Source: Rugalucina vietnamica
Taxonomy: Eukaryota; Mollusca; Bivalvia; Lucinida; Lucinidae
DNA: 64,000 nt
Assembly (NCBI GenBank): GCA_964017185.1
Contig: OZ024869.1
Span: 65,701,431 to 65,765,430 of the forward strand
Reading direction: 5' to 3'
The notes under the pieces were generated by a model. It searched no databases and was not told the DNA's origin. It worked only from the letters and a program-made list of their open reading frames with translations. The position numbers and the translations under genes were made by a program. Of the stretch, positions 43,700-55,691 are shown one piece after another (the stretch's first letter is position 1; every line of letters starts with the position of its first letter).

Positions 43700-44282
43700 T
43701 TTCATTTGTTTTCGTTGTGTGATTATCGAGTAGCTTCTTCGCTGTGGTTAAACTGTCAATAAGTTGAAGTTTTTACAACAACCTAACTAATGTTCTTTAA
43801 TTTTCAGAGAGTAGTCTAAATCAATTACAATCAATCAAGATTGAAGCTGAGGATATACACAGTTTCCCGGCATTTTTAAACTGCTCATACATTGAATGTT
43901 TGAATGTGTATAAAAATTCATATTACATGTCCGTTGGAGTCATTGAACTGTCTTATTTTAAGTATATAAATGCATAGACAAGGATATTATCTTTAAGAAA
44001 CCAGATCAAACCGAGACATACTATATCTTATGTGAGTATTTATATAATAAGTAATAATGATATTAGAATAGAAACTATTTCATCTAATTACTTATGTCGA
44101 ATGTTTTTTTTGTTTTTTGTTTTCTTTATCTGTTTCATTTATTTTTCAAAACCTCGCCTAAAGCAAATGCATATCTTAATGTATGTCATTTCTTATATGT
44201 ATATCTTAATGTATGTCATTTCTTATATGGAACATTACCAAAATTTGAATATAGGGAATATTTGAAACTTTTAAACTTCCTG

Positions 44283-44314
<32 letters not shown>

Positions 44315-45395
44315 TTGTTGAAAACACTCTTAAACTGCGGCAGATACATTCGTACTATATTATTATTTGAATACCTATTGATGGTAAATATGAGACAAGA
44401 CTTAAATGTTATTTGTCTCCCTATTTTCTGCAAATTATCTGAAAAGTTATCTCGTCTGATAACAGTAGGGGACGGATACAGTAAACAAGATGATATTAAC
44501 CAGCTTGAAAATAAGTGCACTTATTCAAGACTTCTGTAAGCAGTAGAGTTCTTCAAATAAAAAATCTGCCCGGCCTTCATCTATAGGTGTGTATTCTGAA
44601 ATATATGGCGATTTAGAAAAGCCGAAAAAAGGCAAAAAATATATATAATAGAAAGTTTCCTACTTTGATTAGTTTTAAAATTTTGGGTGGTTTTAGGAAA
44701 TGAGTGGTAAGAAAGAAAACAGTCAAAAGGCTAAAATGGCGATTTTCAAGTTGTTGGTTCTCACTCATATGCACACTGCCCTATATTTTCATTCTTTTAT
44801 TCGAAAAATATGAACAAGTTCTGTGTTGCGCGAAAATTAAAGAAAAAGTTTGAATCAAAAATATGGATTTAACACATTTATAAATATTGAATTTTTCAAA
44901 CTTTTCAAGTCAGTGGATATGGTTGTGAAATGAGTCAAAAATGTCATCCACATCCAGATGAAAATTTGTGTTTGTTTTTGGTCCAAAATAGTCAGCGCTA
45001 CTCACAAAAACTGACTATAGAAAGCATTCGTGATGCATTGTTTGTCCAGGAAGGTATATGTGAAAGAATTGAAAATTAAATTATGTCTTCTAATTTTCAA
45101 ACAAGTTGTTTAGAGGTCTCATTCAGAGGCCTATAGCTTTAAGAAATACAGACTACCCTACATTCATTTTGCTTTCATAAATCTTATTTTATATTTTGGA
45201 TTAAGAAAAGTGCGGTTAGAAAAAAAAATTGAATACATTTTCATTGGCAGCGAACATCTTTAATATAAATATTTCAGTTTTCAGTTTAACGCTGCCCTGA
45301 CATACCACTTGCGTAAAATAAGTGATTATTGTAATGTGCTAATTGTGTTTTACGATCAAGTATGTACTCAGAATCCCCTGGTAAATACCACAACG
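43700..45395. other. AT-rich intergenic DNA, no gene seen
   Basis: Contains a short direct repeat (TATATCTTAATGTATGTCATTTC twice, 44,170-44,228) and a 29-nt T run. No supported coding region. Confidence 0.4.
44283..44311. repeat. poly(T) run
   Basis: About 29 T residues. Confidence 0.95.
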
Positions 45396-45399
45396 GATT

Positions 45400-45680
45400 G
45401 TGGGTACACAGTAAAAAATAGTGTTTAATGTTTGTGCTGTTAGCACCTTATGTATGTTTTCATATTATTAGTTATATTAAATTTAGGTAAATGAAGGCCA
45501 CCTTTTGGGGAAATATCTGCCCAATCGGCTTACAATATGTTATCTTAGTAATAGTACTTAATTGTTGATTTAGTTTTTTCCCTCCTCGGCTTTGGAGTTG
45601 GAATTTCTTGCTGATTGCACCATTTCCTGATTATTGCTTACTTTTACTTTCAGTACTAATGCTTCAGACATAATTTTATC
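45400..45680. repeat. Interspersed repeat (paired with the insert at 16,645-17,035)
   Basis: Shares ACCTTATGTATGTTTTCA, TTGGGGAAAT..CTGC, GGCTTACAATATGTT and TTTCCTGATTATTGC-type phrases with the 16.8-kb insert. Non-coding. Confidence 0.55.
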
Positions 45681-45716
45681 GTGTTTAAAAAAGAAAGAAA
45701 AGATACCACCCTTAAG

Positions 45717-45875
45717 TTATTTCGGGTATGTTTCCCAGCATGTATTTGGCACTGCTTGTCCTACTAGCAGTTTTGACCTTTGCTTTCTTTTTGTAATTTT
45801 GTATGTTTGAAATCTTTTCATGTAACTACATAAACATTTTGTAATTTTGTATGTTTGAAATCTTTTTTGTGTAAT
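45717..45875. repeat. Short tandem duplication
   Basis: The phrase TTTTTGTAATTTTGTATGTTTGAAATCTTTT occurs twice about 50-60 bp apart (near 45,789 and 45,838), in shortened form in the second copy. Local duplication without other features. Confidence 0.6.
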
Positions 45876-45959
45876 TGCATACGACAGGACAGACCTTAAA
45901 ATGATACAAAGGTTGTATATTATCCTTGATCCCGAGACCCGTTGCTTCACCTGACTAGC

Positions 45960-46440
45960 TTCTTAATATAACTTCCAACTCAAGACTTGTACTTGATCAT
46001 CTTGATGACATAGAGTGCGAGGGAAATCAAGCGAACAATGTAAGGACGTTAAAGACTTACAAACTGGCAATAGTTTATAATCAATATGAATGTGAACCGC
46101 CGCATAGAAAAATCAACAATCTGCATAGGCGAAAACAAAAGGCAGTAACTGCGAAGCTCATCAGCGCTTTTGTTTTAGCTACACAAAATATTACAATTCC
46201 TCTACGTTCTAGATCCAAATTTTCCAGCCTCTTATCATATTCTGTGACCGTGCAGCCCGGTTTGTGTCGCACCTGCCGTGGTCGGAACCCTAATTGTTTG
46301 GGTTTTTTTTTTTCAAGCATGGGCTCATATATTTCTGCATCACATCGTAGCACCAACGTGATCATGACAAATGACAGCATGTATGAACACTAATAGGTTG
46401 ATTGGTTGTAAGAAATTGTTGACATAGCAGACCATGAACT
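45960..46440. repeat. Repeat block, MITE-filled (paired with 12,970-13,320)
   Basis: The sequences on either side of the MITE at 46,094-46,326 match the uninterrupted 13-kb copy, with GTAGCACC, GATCATGA and TTGTTGACATAGCAGACC shared on the right side. Confidence 0.6.
46094..46326 (-). mobile_element. GAGCC-MITE, full but degraded copy M2
   Basis: Left end GAACCGCCGCATAGAAAAATC. The right end is TTTTTTCAAGCATGGGCTC, a decayed TIR interrupted by a T run. The interior shares TTTGTTTTAGCTACAC, AATTCCTCTACGTTCTAGATCC, CCGGTTTGTGTCGCACCTG with M1 and M3. Half of the internal palindrome is deleted. The flanks ATGT/ATAT are consistent with a 4-bp AT-rich duplication. Confidence 0.75.
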
Positions 46441-46539
46441 AAGCATATTGATACAAAATTTGCCGAGATGCTTCAAATATGAGACCCCAATATTTCTGTA
46501 ATGGCGGTTAACTTGGTTAAAATTAATGATGCACCATAT

Positions 46540-46755
46540 GGTTTTCTACAGTATCGAAATCTTAACAGTTCAAATTGAGGTCTTGCCGTCCAAGATATAT
46601 ATTAGTTGTATTCTTCGGGGACTTTGGAGCCGAACACATTTTAAGTGTATCGGACATTATACAGAGAGTGTCTCGCTCGAAGCTAAGCATGTGCCACATG
46701 GGATTTGAGTAATATGATGGAGTCAGTTGATATGGGCCAGTTTGGAGAAAATCAT

Positions 46756-46793
<38 letters not shown>

Positions 46794-47080
46794 CAGATGC
46801 GAAATCAGGAGCATAGAATGATGATAATCCAGCTATACAGCTTTTTCGCAAAGCATGTATAGAATAGTCCCTCAGCTATCTAAGGTTCTAGCGTTTATGC
46901 ACTTAGTATTCTGTTGCCTTGTGATAATACAACGTTATATGCATTAGGCAATTGGAATGAATATTGGTTTCGCATGACACAGACTAAATCTTGATTTGTT
47001 TTTTCGTTCCATTACGTTTAAGGGGAAATTTCTCAAAATGTTAATTCGTCTATTCCTTGACAGCTTTATGTAATTACCAA
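46540..47080. repeat. Diverged repeat (paired with 32,400-33,130)
   Basis: See the 32.4-kb entry for shared blocks. A run of 37 T residues at 46,757-46,793 is inserted within the copy. Confidence 0.5.
46757..46793. repeat. poly(T) run, 37 nt
   Basis: Uninterrupted T run between TCATG and CAGATGC. Confidence 0.95.
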
Positions 47081-47099
47081 TACTAGAGGTCCATAGTGG

Positions 47100-49500
47100 G
47101 TGGTAGTGTCGGTAGTTGTTGATAGAATTCGCAACCGTTAAAACATGAAATAATGTTTGCAAAACAAAGATGTTCTCCCATGTTGGGCCAGCCAATGTCG
47201 ATGCAACGTGCAGGTGAGGATTGTTTTTGAACGCGGTGCTTCCTACGCTGTGTTTTATATCTTACAACATGTTTTATCTTATTTTGCGCTACCTTTGTTT
47301 TGTTTGTATGAACAAGCTCATGACCACTGAGCACAGAGTCTGTCCAGTGAATTGATACTAAAGCCTAGTCGGCGAGAGTGTGATAAAACAACCATTTAAT
47401 TTGGGAGGCTTTGAAAACATGAGACGTGCATCAGTCACTCTGACTGTGGAAATGTCAGATGATTGCGTGTCCAATGTCGTTTTGCATGTGAAAGGAATGC
47501 CCCACCCACCACAACCTCTGGTAAATGAGTGTCATTTGGCATGTCACCAGTAAACTTTTCAGCTTTATGGGTTAGATCATGTTCATAATTTTGAAGGTAC
47601 ATGATAGATATTGGGACTCAGCCCGTATACTGTATGCACCTGAAAATGTTCAGGTTACTTCCCTGGTAGAGATAACTGTATGATGGGTCCATGTAGAGGG
47701 TTTGAGTGGGTTAACTGGTTTTGCGTGTGGATTTTTTTTTCTTCAGCTATCACTGATTGAAATCTAACGCTTTATGCAGAGTATATGCCGCAGCTGGCGG
47801 CAAATATGCATCGAACACTCCAGGATGCCCGAGGATCGAAATGACACTGAACCTTTCGTGCGGCTTTGCACGATGTCTATGTAAAAAGACTTGAAACCAA
47901 GATTCTCAAAATAGTAAACCGATTCCACAAATACCCAGGCAGTCTTTCCTTAAAAACGTCATCAGTTGTTCTGGTTTCCGTTCGTTACATCTGAAGATTT
48001 GGAGAAATGGGACAAAGACTTGAAACCAAGACTCTAAAAATATATTTAGTATTTATCGGTTCCACTAATCCAAACCAATAGCTTCACGGTGAACGGGGAA
48101 AAAAGCATAAACGCCGACAGAAACAATGGAATGGACAACTGTTGAAAAAATAGCTCGAAAATCAAAGAAATTGTCCATTAACCGCAGCGTTACCCTATAC
48201 AATTTGGAATGTGGATCATATTAGTTTAGTATGCAGTAAAGTTTAAAAATTTAGCCAGTCGGAACGAAATAGATTTAAATTAATGTTTGCCGTAAGGTAA
48301 TATAATGCGATTTAAGTTGAGTATCATAATATTTACTTCAGGTATCCATTTAAAATTACTAGTTGGTAGATCACTGGTCCCTGATCAGATCACGGACAAG
48401 CTGATTAACTTTAAACAAATCGTACCAAGTAGGTTTGGGCCACAGGCTCTGCCAACATTAATTACATCCCGTCCCCTACAGCACATTCACAACAGCGTAT
48501 CCGGTTGGTCTCAAAGGTATAATTTAGCATTTATATCAGTTGCGTTTATAGTAGTGAAACACACTACTACTTAAATGAAGAAAGATATGACATTAGTGTA
48601 CGTAGCATTGGTCCAGTCGTCAATATGATTATTTTTTCCAAATATTTATTCTTTTTATTTATTTATTTATTTACAACGAGTACATTATGAAACTTACGCA
48701 TCAAACGTATCGGTAGCCGTTATTGATTTCCGTAGATATTGACGCCTGGAGACTCCCAGGGTGCTTTACTTTGATAATCCGATAAGTCGATGATCTTATT
48801 ATAATGAAATTGATAACGAGGTGCGATAATGAGAAAGGGGCTGTATTATCAGCCATTGTCAGCATGGAGGCTGGACATTACGCTGGAATGCATTTAGCTC
48901 CGTTTGTCTAAAGAACGCGTCAGCGACTTTTCTATAATCTCCCTACTTGAAAAGATGGACTAGCCGACCACGCCCAGATATGAATATTAAAGTTGCCACC
49001 TACACAGTGACCTATTTGCCCAGTTATATTTAACTTTGAAACTCTGAACTTTATATACTGAGTTTGTTTACCATCTAACCACCTAACAATATATGCACCC
49101 TACGAAACGTCTTGAATTTCAGACGCGTCAAAATCAACTTTCCCCTTGAGGATGTGAAATCTAGCTTTCAAAATCAACTTTCCCCTTGAGGATTTGAAAT
49201 CTAGTTTAAAGTTTGTACGGTCGATTCATAGATGCATGGTAATAAAGCGATACCATTTTTTGTACGAGCAGGTAAATAACGGTAAACAACTGTAATACTT
49301 ACCGATGCATTCTAGCGCCTTGGATAGCGTTGCATGTTGAAATAAGTAGTAGTATTTAAAATTTCATGGTAAATACGCCATACCTGTAAACCCAAAAACG
49401 TGGATGAGTCGATTTTCTTTGTTTATAACGGTTTCCTTAGATCTATGAAAGACTTTTAACAGTTTGAATCCATATTGTTTGTCTTTTTGATTCATCAAAA
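47100..49500. other. Intergenic DNA with old repeat remnants
   Basis: A LINE-tail remnant lies near 47,440-47,480. An inverted match to the 42.8-kb element lies at 48,905-49,040. A 44-bp direct duplication of TCAAAATCAACTTTCCCCTT with flanks occurs at 49,130-49,206. No gene is supported. Confidence 0.45.
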
Positions 49501-49504
49501 TATT

Positions 49505-49700
49505 TTTCAGTGCACGATAAGGCGGGATCAATCATTGGCATCGACTCGACTTGATTGCCGACGACCAATAACATGCGTGAGCAAATATAGTTGTATTAAA
49601 CAAACAAGACACACACAACGATCGGTAAAGTCAATAAACTGCTAAAATCAGAGGCATATCTTGTCATTAATTAAGCTAGAAGAATGTGTCAGCGATGAGC
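49505..49700. repeat. Repeat block, MITE-free copy (empty site)
   Basis: Aligns with 39,791-40,250 minus the 234-bp MITE and one ATTT. The insertion point corresponds to about 49,539-49,542 (CATCGACTC). It proves that the two flanks of M1 were once contiguous. Confidence 0.8.
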
Positions 49701-50027
49701 AAAGGATTTTCTAGATACAGGTAAAAAGTTAAACTGAGTTCCTTTAAGAGCAGGAAAGACATTAATGAGAAAGGAGATGGGCCATGCCCAGAGAATTAGA
49801 TTATCTACCAGTATTGGAGTGTATTTTCCTCAAACGCACTTCAATTGCTCTGCAATCTGAATTTGGATTTGACTAAATATCAAACACATACGGTTTCTAA
49901 TGTGTCCCTCTCCTTGTGCCTTACAAGAACGAAAAATATTAAATAAATCCAAGCAAGTATTTAGATATTAAAGTTGTAATAGCGGAGAAAACGTAATTAT
50001 GGCAACAGTGTTCCATACAAAGTATAT

Positions 50028-50150
50028 GCGAAAACAAAGGCGCAGATCAGCTGTGCAGTAACTGCACAGCTGATCAGCGCCTTTGTTTTCGCTACACGGA
50101 TAGTACATTTTCTATTCTTCTTAAATCCGAAATTTCAAGCTTCGTAAAGC
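50028..50150 (-). mobile_element. GAGCC-MITE fragment M4 with intact palindrome
   Basis: A 65-bp palindrome (50,028-50,092) with 31-bp arms and one mismatch, starting GCGAAAACAAAGGCGC, is followed by GATAGTACATTTTCTATTC and AAATCCGAAATTTCAAGCTT as in the other copies. The TIRs are missing. Confidence 0.75.
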
Positions 50151-50344
50151 GTTTTTTTTTTTCAAATTTTATCGACGCCATTTCGAATTAGTGTCTAAGT
50201 ATAATGTTGGATTGAAAACACTTTTACTACAAGGTACGTGTATATTTGGAACCCGAGTATTATGGAGACTTGAGGTACAAATTTAGAAAAAAATGGAATA
50301 ACTGTAATAAAAATGTAAAATGAGTAAACTTTTAACTAAATCAT

Positions 50345-50480
50345 TTAAAAAGATAATCAATCGGTATAAAAGAATTGGCCACAATTTAAATGTAATGCAA
50401 CATACTGCATGCAGGACCTGGTTAAATGCTTTGCTTTCCTTTTTCGTTGCACGCCGGTGGGTTGGACCTCAGACTCTATG
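50345..50480. repeat. Interspersed repeat (paired with 41,355-41,490)
   Basis: See the 41.36-kb entry. The two copies lie in the same orientation. Confidence 0.6.
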
Positions 50481-51068
50481 ACGGTCCTGACTTATTAAAG
50501 CTGTCTTACAGACGGGAGGGACCTGACTTTGAGTTTGGATAACGGGCTAAAACTCTTGCCTCTAATTGGGTCCACCGGGATTTAAACATAAGCTTTCTTT
50601 TGCTCCAGTATTCCAGTGTCTATATTACTTTTGAGTCCTCGTTTTTGGTGTATCTCGGTGCTTGCACTTGTATTTTAACTATTAATCAATGTCCGATTCA
50701 TCACCGTTCAGTTACATTATAATTTCTCATACGATAGGGTCCAAATTAAAGAAACTCCCGGAAGAAACTGCTTTATATATTTCTTACTTCATAAATACAA
50801 TGTACGCAAGTGACGTCACTTAAACGAGATAGGGAAGCTTTTAATAAAATCGAACGATTATTTCTGTGATAAATATCAACAGGCAAGGGCAAGGATTAGC
50901 GCTCTGTAAAATCGATTTAAGCCCCCAGTTATTCGTTACTGACCGTTCCAAGGCGGTTCTGTTGATATTTATATTCATGTTGCGTGTTTTGTCCGTTTGT
51001 CTGTCTGTTGTGCTCGTCGGGGTGTTTTTTACTTAATATGGTCGAATTGCTGCCTTTCTTGTTGGGCT

Positions 51069-51422
51069 CTCGGAGGGGGGGGGGTAACTACCTATATATG
51101 ACATAGTAGGGATGTGCCGCCCGAAAAGCCCCCTTTTTTCAGCCTCGCCAATATATGAATAGGGTTCAATTTTCAAGTAAAAATATATGGATGGCCCCTT
51201 TTTTTCACACAACAGTATATGAATAGCCCTAAATCAAAGGACAGTATATGAATGGGTATAAAAAATCAAAGGACAGTATATGAATGGGTCAATATTTTGA
51301 TCAATCAAATATATGAATGGGTCTATTTTTTCAATGACCAGATATATGATTGGGGTAGGTTTCAGAAATTTGGGCCACACACCCGTACCACAATTACCCC
51401 TTAGTTACCCCCCCCCCCCGAG
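51069..51422. mobile_element. 354-bp G-run-ended element with 8-bp TSD
   Basis: GTTGGGCT flanks both sides exactly (51,061-51,068 and 51,423-51,430). The ends are inverted repeats: CTCGGAGGGGGGG...GTAACTA at the left and the complement of CTCGGGGGGG...GTAACTA at the right. The interior repeats TATATGAATGGG-type words seven or eight times. An 8-bp duplication is usual for hAT and P-type DNA transposons. No coding capacity. Confidence 0.85.
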
Positions 51423-51430
51423 GTTGGGCT

Positions 51431-52149
51431 CTTGTTTAGTTTCGTGAATGATCATCTTGATGAACCAGTGGAAATGCTCTCCTTCCCGCCTAGTATCTTT
51501 GGGTCGAGGATTTTTGTTTTATTTGCAGCAACATTTGTTCATGTGTTAGCCAGTTCAGATTTTGGTTTATTTTTTATTCTAATCCGTTTTTAATAATCGC
51601 TAATACATTTTCGCTATACTGATAGATATGGTAATTTCGCTGTCCCAGTAAACATGATGTTTTTATATTAATGATAATTATAATCGCTGTATTTCCGATG
51701 TATTTGGTTGGGATTTTAACTTAATTTGTTACATGTGTTCGCCAGTTGAACACTGTTTTTGTTTTTATTTAATATTCTTTCTTTATGATTTCCCCAGGAG
51801 AAGTGGTTTTCGGCGTTGTGCCCGGTAAAAACGTTAAGTTGTGTCCCAGATAGAATGGTTTGTCTTCATATTACTTGTCCCCAGTTAAATTGATAATCGG
51901 TGTCCCAGGAAAGGTGGTTTATCTTCTATATAAACTACTGTTTATTATGCCTACCTCTCCTTTCGTTCCTGATGAAACTTAGCCGGATGGCTACCGTGTT
52001 GTGAAAGAGCTAGTCATTCTGCTCTTCGAGTGTGTTGTCGGAAAATGTTTTGTTGTGTTTTATGTATTTTCTTTCCCTCCCGCTGTCTATGTTGGGACTT
52101 TAAATTCATCGATTCCTGGTCCCTCTATTCTTACTCTCTAACCTTTATC
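51431..52149. other. Intergenic DNA, no gene seen
   Basis: Contains three diverged phrases of the type GTGTCCCAG(A/G)...GGTTT near 51.84, 51.90 and 51.64 kb. They hint at an old tandem structure. No gene. Confidence 0.35.
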
Positions 52150-52222
52150 TGAGACTACACAGACCGGTTTGTGTTAGACCTGATCGGAAACCCCGAAGCC
52201 CGGTTTTCTTGCGTCGCGGCTC
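52150..52222 (+). mobile_element. GAGCC-MITE right-end fragment M5
   Basis: CAGACCGGTTTGTGTTAGACC, GATCGGAAACCCC and the terminal TTTTCTTGCGTCGCGGCTC match the right third of M1/M3. The rest of the element is gone. Confidence 0.65.
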
Positions 52223-52345
52223 ATATGTCACCACAGCAGCCAAATTCTGATCCCATCTGCTCAAAAACCTAATGCGGACAATTCCCATCATTAATGATGT
52301 TTCTTATTATGAACAACCAGCTTGTCTAAGAGATATTTACAGCCC
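52223..52345 (+). mobile_element. Hairpin-ended repeat family, fragment F
   Basis: ATTCTGATCCCATCTGCTC, AAAACCTAATGC and ATTCCCATCATTAATGATG resemble the ATACAATCTGCTCCAAAACC...ATTATGGTTCACATT region of copy D. Truncated on both sides. Confidence 0.5.
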
Positions 52346-52379
52346 CTTTCATTCGAGTTTGCCGTTTTGAGCATTTGCA

Positions 52380-52860
52380 TTACACAAGAAGACCATGTGT
52401 TCTGAAGATCTTAGTTTCTATTCATGTTGTCCACAAAGACATCTGGATTGTTTGATCCGCTGATTTGAGTGACAGTTTCAAACTATTTGACCTTTAAAAC
52501 GGCAAACTCAAGTGTTTTTTTTTTTTTTATTTTACCATGTTGAATTTTGGCCCTGTAGATACCGATAGGTAACTGCTAAAATTTATAAAATTCTGCTTTT
52601 GTCCATATTCTATTTCAAATGTGTGTAATAAATATGCGTTGTATATGTTTTGCAAAGAACTTTGAAATTAAATTGTGCGTTAACCAAACAATTACAATGT
52701 TTTCATCAGAAGCGATGACATCATTACCTAACCGTTATAAATGCATAATAGATTTTAAGAGCACCTGGCACCTGGGACACTATTTCAGTTCTAAAATAGA
52801 ATAAAATGTCACCTGATTTACACACAAACTCGACTGACTCGAGTGAAAGGGGCTATATGT
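52380..52860. repeat. Inverted repeat flanking an AT-rich core
   Basis: Left CCCCTTTCATTCGAGTTTGCCGTTTTGA and right AACTCGACTGACTCGAGTGAAAGGGGCTATATG share an inverted (A)CTCGAGTGAAAGGGG-type end. GGTCAAATAGTTTGAAAC-like words lie near both sides. It may be another foldback element; boundaries are uncertain. Confidence 0.35.
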
Positions 52861-52999
52861 TTCAAAGTGTGGTCGGATGCCCAGACGTCGCATCTGTTCC
52901 AATTACATAACACCAATGCAGAGATTGCTGCTTAAGTCAGAGGCATACCTCTTTTGTCAGCGATAAGCAGGGAATAGTTAAAATACGGATACCGTGTAT

Positions 53000-54581
53000 A
53001 AGTAAACATTTATTATTGCGAAGGTCCGGTCTTCCTTCAGCGAACGGAGGCGATTCAATCTTGTAAAATTTAATCCCTGCCACCATCGATGCGAACCACA
53101 AAGTCAAACTCGGACGTTTTATGTTTACATTAGACCACCCTCATTGCGAAATTAGCTATTCAAATATTTTCCCCATGTTTATGGGATAGTGCAAAATGAT
53201 TTATGTCAAAATCCGCATTATGTTTGGCAAGACCCCTCTTGGTCTGGGACCCGTGGCAATATGGTAACTCCGTGTCGAAACTGTACCGAAAACATGCATT
53301 AATTATACTTGACACGTTCAAGAGATTCATCAACAAGTGTATATCAGAATCATCACGGGTAGTATAACTTACTTATTGCAGACACGTTAAAAAGACAATG
53401 CAGACACCGAAATGCAAATAGAACATTTTAAAGCAATGTGATTTGGTGTCAGTGTATAGAAAGTATAGGTAAAATACGCCGCTTTAACTCATGTGACTGG
53501 ATCGAGCGCATATTGTTATTAGGTAGAACAGTTATCGTAATGCAGACACGTGAGTATTTACCGTTAGTGTTGCGGGGCAATACGCATTCAAGAAATTAAC
53601 ATGTGAATGCTGACATTATAATCATTACATTGTTGACTGTCACCTCCCCGTGACCAACTTCATCCATTTACCCGTTAAGTTAACGGAGCACGGAACCAAA
53701 GTGACCTTTGCCACGTCAACCTGTTTTTCAACATGAAATCTTAGCATGAATATGTATACCGTGGTATCAAGCGGCACGGTCAAAGTATTTAACCTATACT
53801 AAAAATAAAACAAAATATTATGAGTTCAGTCGAGATCTCAATTTATGAAGAAGGTTTAATTAAACAAAACAAAGATTATGAGGATCAGCTCTCAATTTAG
53901 TCTATTACACCATTTGCTTATATACGTGATGGTCAAGTACAAATGTGTTGTCTATTACCTAATATGTACAAGTCGATGGCATATAAGATCCCATGTGAAA
54001 TGATGTCGCAATCGTAGAGGTGTGTTATTTGCTGTGGTATCATGTCATTAATTCGTGTTGTCGTGATATGACCGTACCCTGCCGTGCCTAGAAACTATTT
54101 CCAGAGTTTATGCGTCTGAATCTAGACAGTTTTATGTACCCCACCGATATAAGTCAATATCGGAAATTTTACGAGATCCGATGGGATGCTATTTTAGTTG
54201 ACAAATGTTTACACTCCTAAAGATGCTCAATTAAAAATTAAAGATTTTGTGAGACGAAGTTAGACTATCGCAATGATATTCTTCAGTAGGTGAAATAAGC
54301 AACCATTGGATATTACATAAGCCGCAGGTACCTTTATTTCATTATATGATGTTTCAATAAGTTATCTTATTGCATAAATATCTCTCTTGCATTCCAATTA
54401 GGCACTTATGTATTTACATAATTAAATTCTTAGAAAATAATCTTAACGCGAGGGAGCTACTTGAAAATCCCTCTCTCCTATTAGATTTAAATTATTTAAA
54501 CATGTTGCATGTATGCTAAAATATACGATTCAGGATGATTGCAGAATACAGTTAAATCACATAGCAAAGAATAAACATACC
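53000..54581. other. Intergenic DNA, no gene seen
   Basis: No recognisable coding exon, RNA gene or recurring repeat. Confidence 0.4.
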
Positions 54582-54621
<40 letters not shown>

Positions 54622-54625
54622 TTAC

Positions 54626-54684
<59 letters not shown>
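54582..54684. repeat. (ATTT)n followed by (ATT)n microsatellites
   Basis: About ten ATTT units (to about 54,621) then about twenty ATT units. They yield poly-isoleucine open frames that are not genes. Confidence 0.95.
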
Positions 54685-54688
<4 letters not shown>

Positions 54689-54953
54689 CAAAATACGAAC
54701 CATAGTGTTGGAAATAACTTTGTGTGTGCTCATGTTTGGTGTATGTGCGGTAACCATAAGAACGAATATGGTTGGGAAAATCAGAAATGTCTTAATATTG
54801 TGTGTAACCATAACATAACATAACATAACATAACATAACATAACTTTATTTCTCTCAAACTGTATAATACAATACATGAGGTATTAAACACTGATCAAAT
54901 AATATACGTTGAATGAAATGAAATGATAAAGGTGCGTGCACAGTTTACAGGCA

Positions 54954-55691
54954 CTAAAATTTACTTAGAATATAGTAAATGAACCTACTTAATTGCTTCA
55001 ATAGTTTTACGTTTTTAACAGACATTAATTTTTCAAATTTAATTATATTAATATGGCGTTGATAATACTTAGGTAAGTAAATTGATCTAGTATCATTAAA
55101 GAAATCGCATTCAAACAGGTAGTGAAATTCATCGCCTACAACATTTCTAGTGCACAAAGTACAGACTCTTAAACGTCTGTTAATATCATCCCAGCGTCCC
55201 CTTTCGATAGGTAGTCTATGGTTCGCTGTACGAAATCTAGCAATTGGTATATAGAAATTTGGTTGAAGTTCAGTTAAATAAAACTCTGTTTTAAATTCTG
55301 TCTTGAATATTCTATAGTTACTGCATTTTGAGCTTTCAAAGACGGTTGTGTGCCACACCTGGACGTACTGCATTTGTAGACGCTCCTGAACTTCTTTACA
55401 AAGCCAATTTACATCGTTAACAACATTACTTAACCAAATATAATTTAGTCCAACATCTTGTAAAATCTTTTCTATACACAAAATCCATTTACATGAGTGA
55501 ATATTATTTCTATGCAAATACAACAGTAATAGATACATTTTAAATGATATTTTGCTATTCTTGCCAGTTAAAATCTTTGCCCAGAATTTTACCATTCTTA
55601 CTTTCACTTGTATAGACAAAGGAAAACGACCAAATTCTCCATAAACCATGACCAGTGGAGTATTACTTTTCATTTTTAATATGACGCGCAA
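54954..55691 (-). pseudogene. LINE ORF2 C-terminal part (frameshifted)
   Basis: This 245-codon frame continues ORF2 after the single-base shift. The coding sense changes frame inside the 7-nt homopolymer and overlaps the upstream segment. It contains MVYGEFGRFPLSI, the RFRTANHRLP block and a zinc-knuckle-like CTLC...GDEFHYLFEC, and ends at a natural-looking C-terminus shared with the 5.5-kb fragment. One base too many in the run would explain the break, whether a real mutation or a sequencing error. Confidence 0.88.

Noticed and set aside
54513-54877. Overlapping frames with poly-isoleucine on both strands
   Set aside because: Produced by the (ATT)n microsatellite, not coding.
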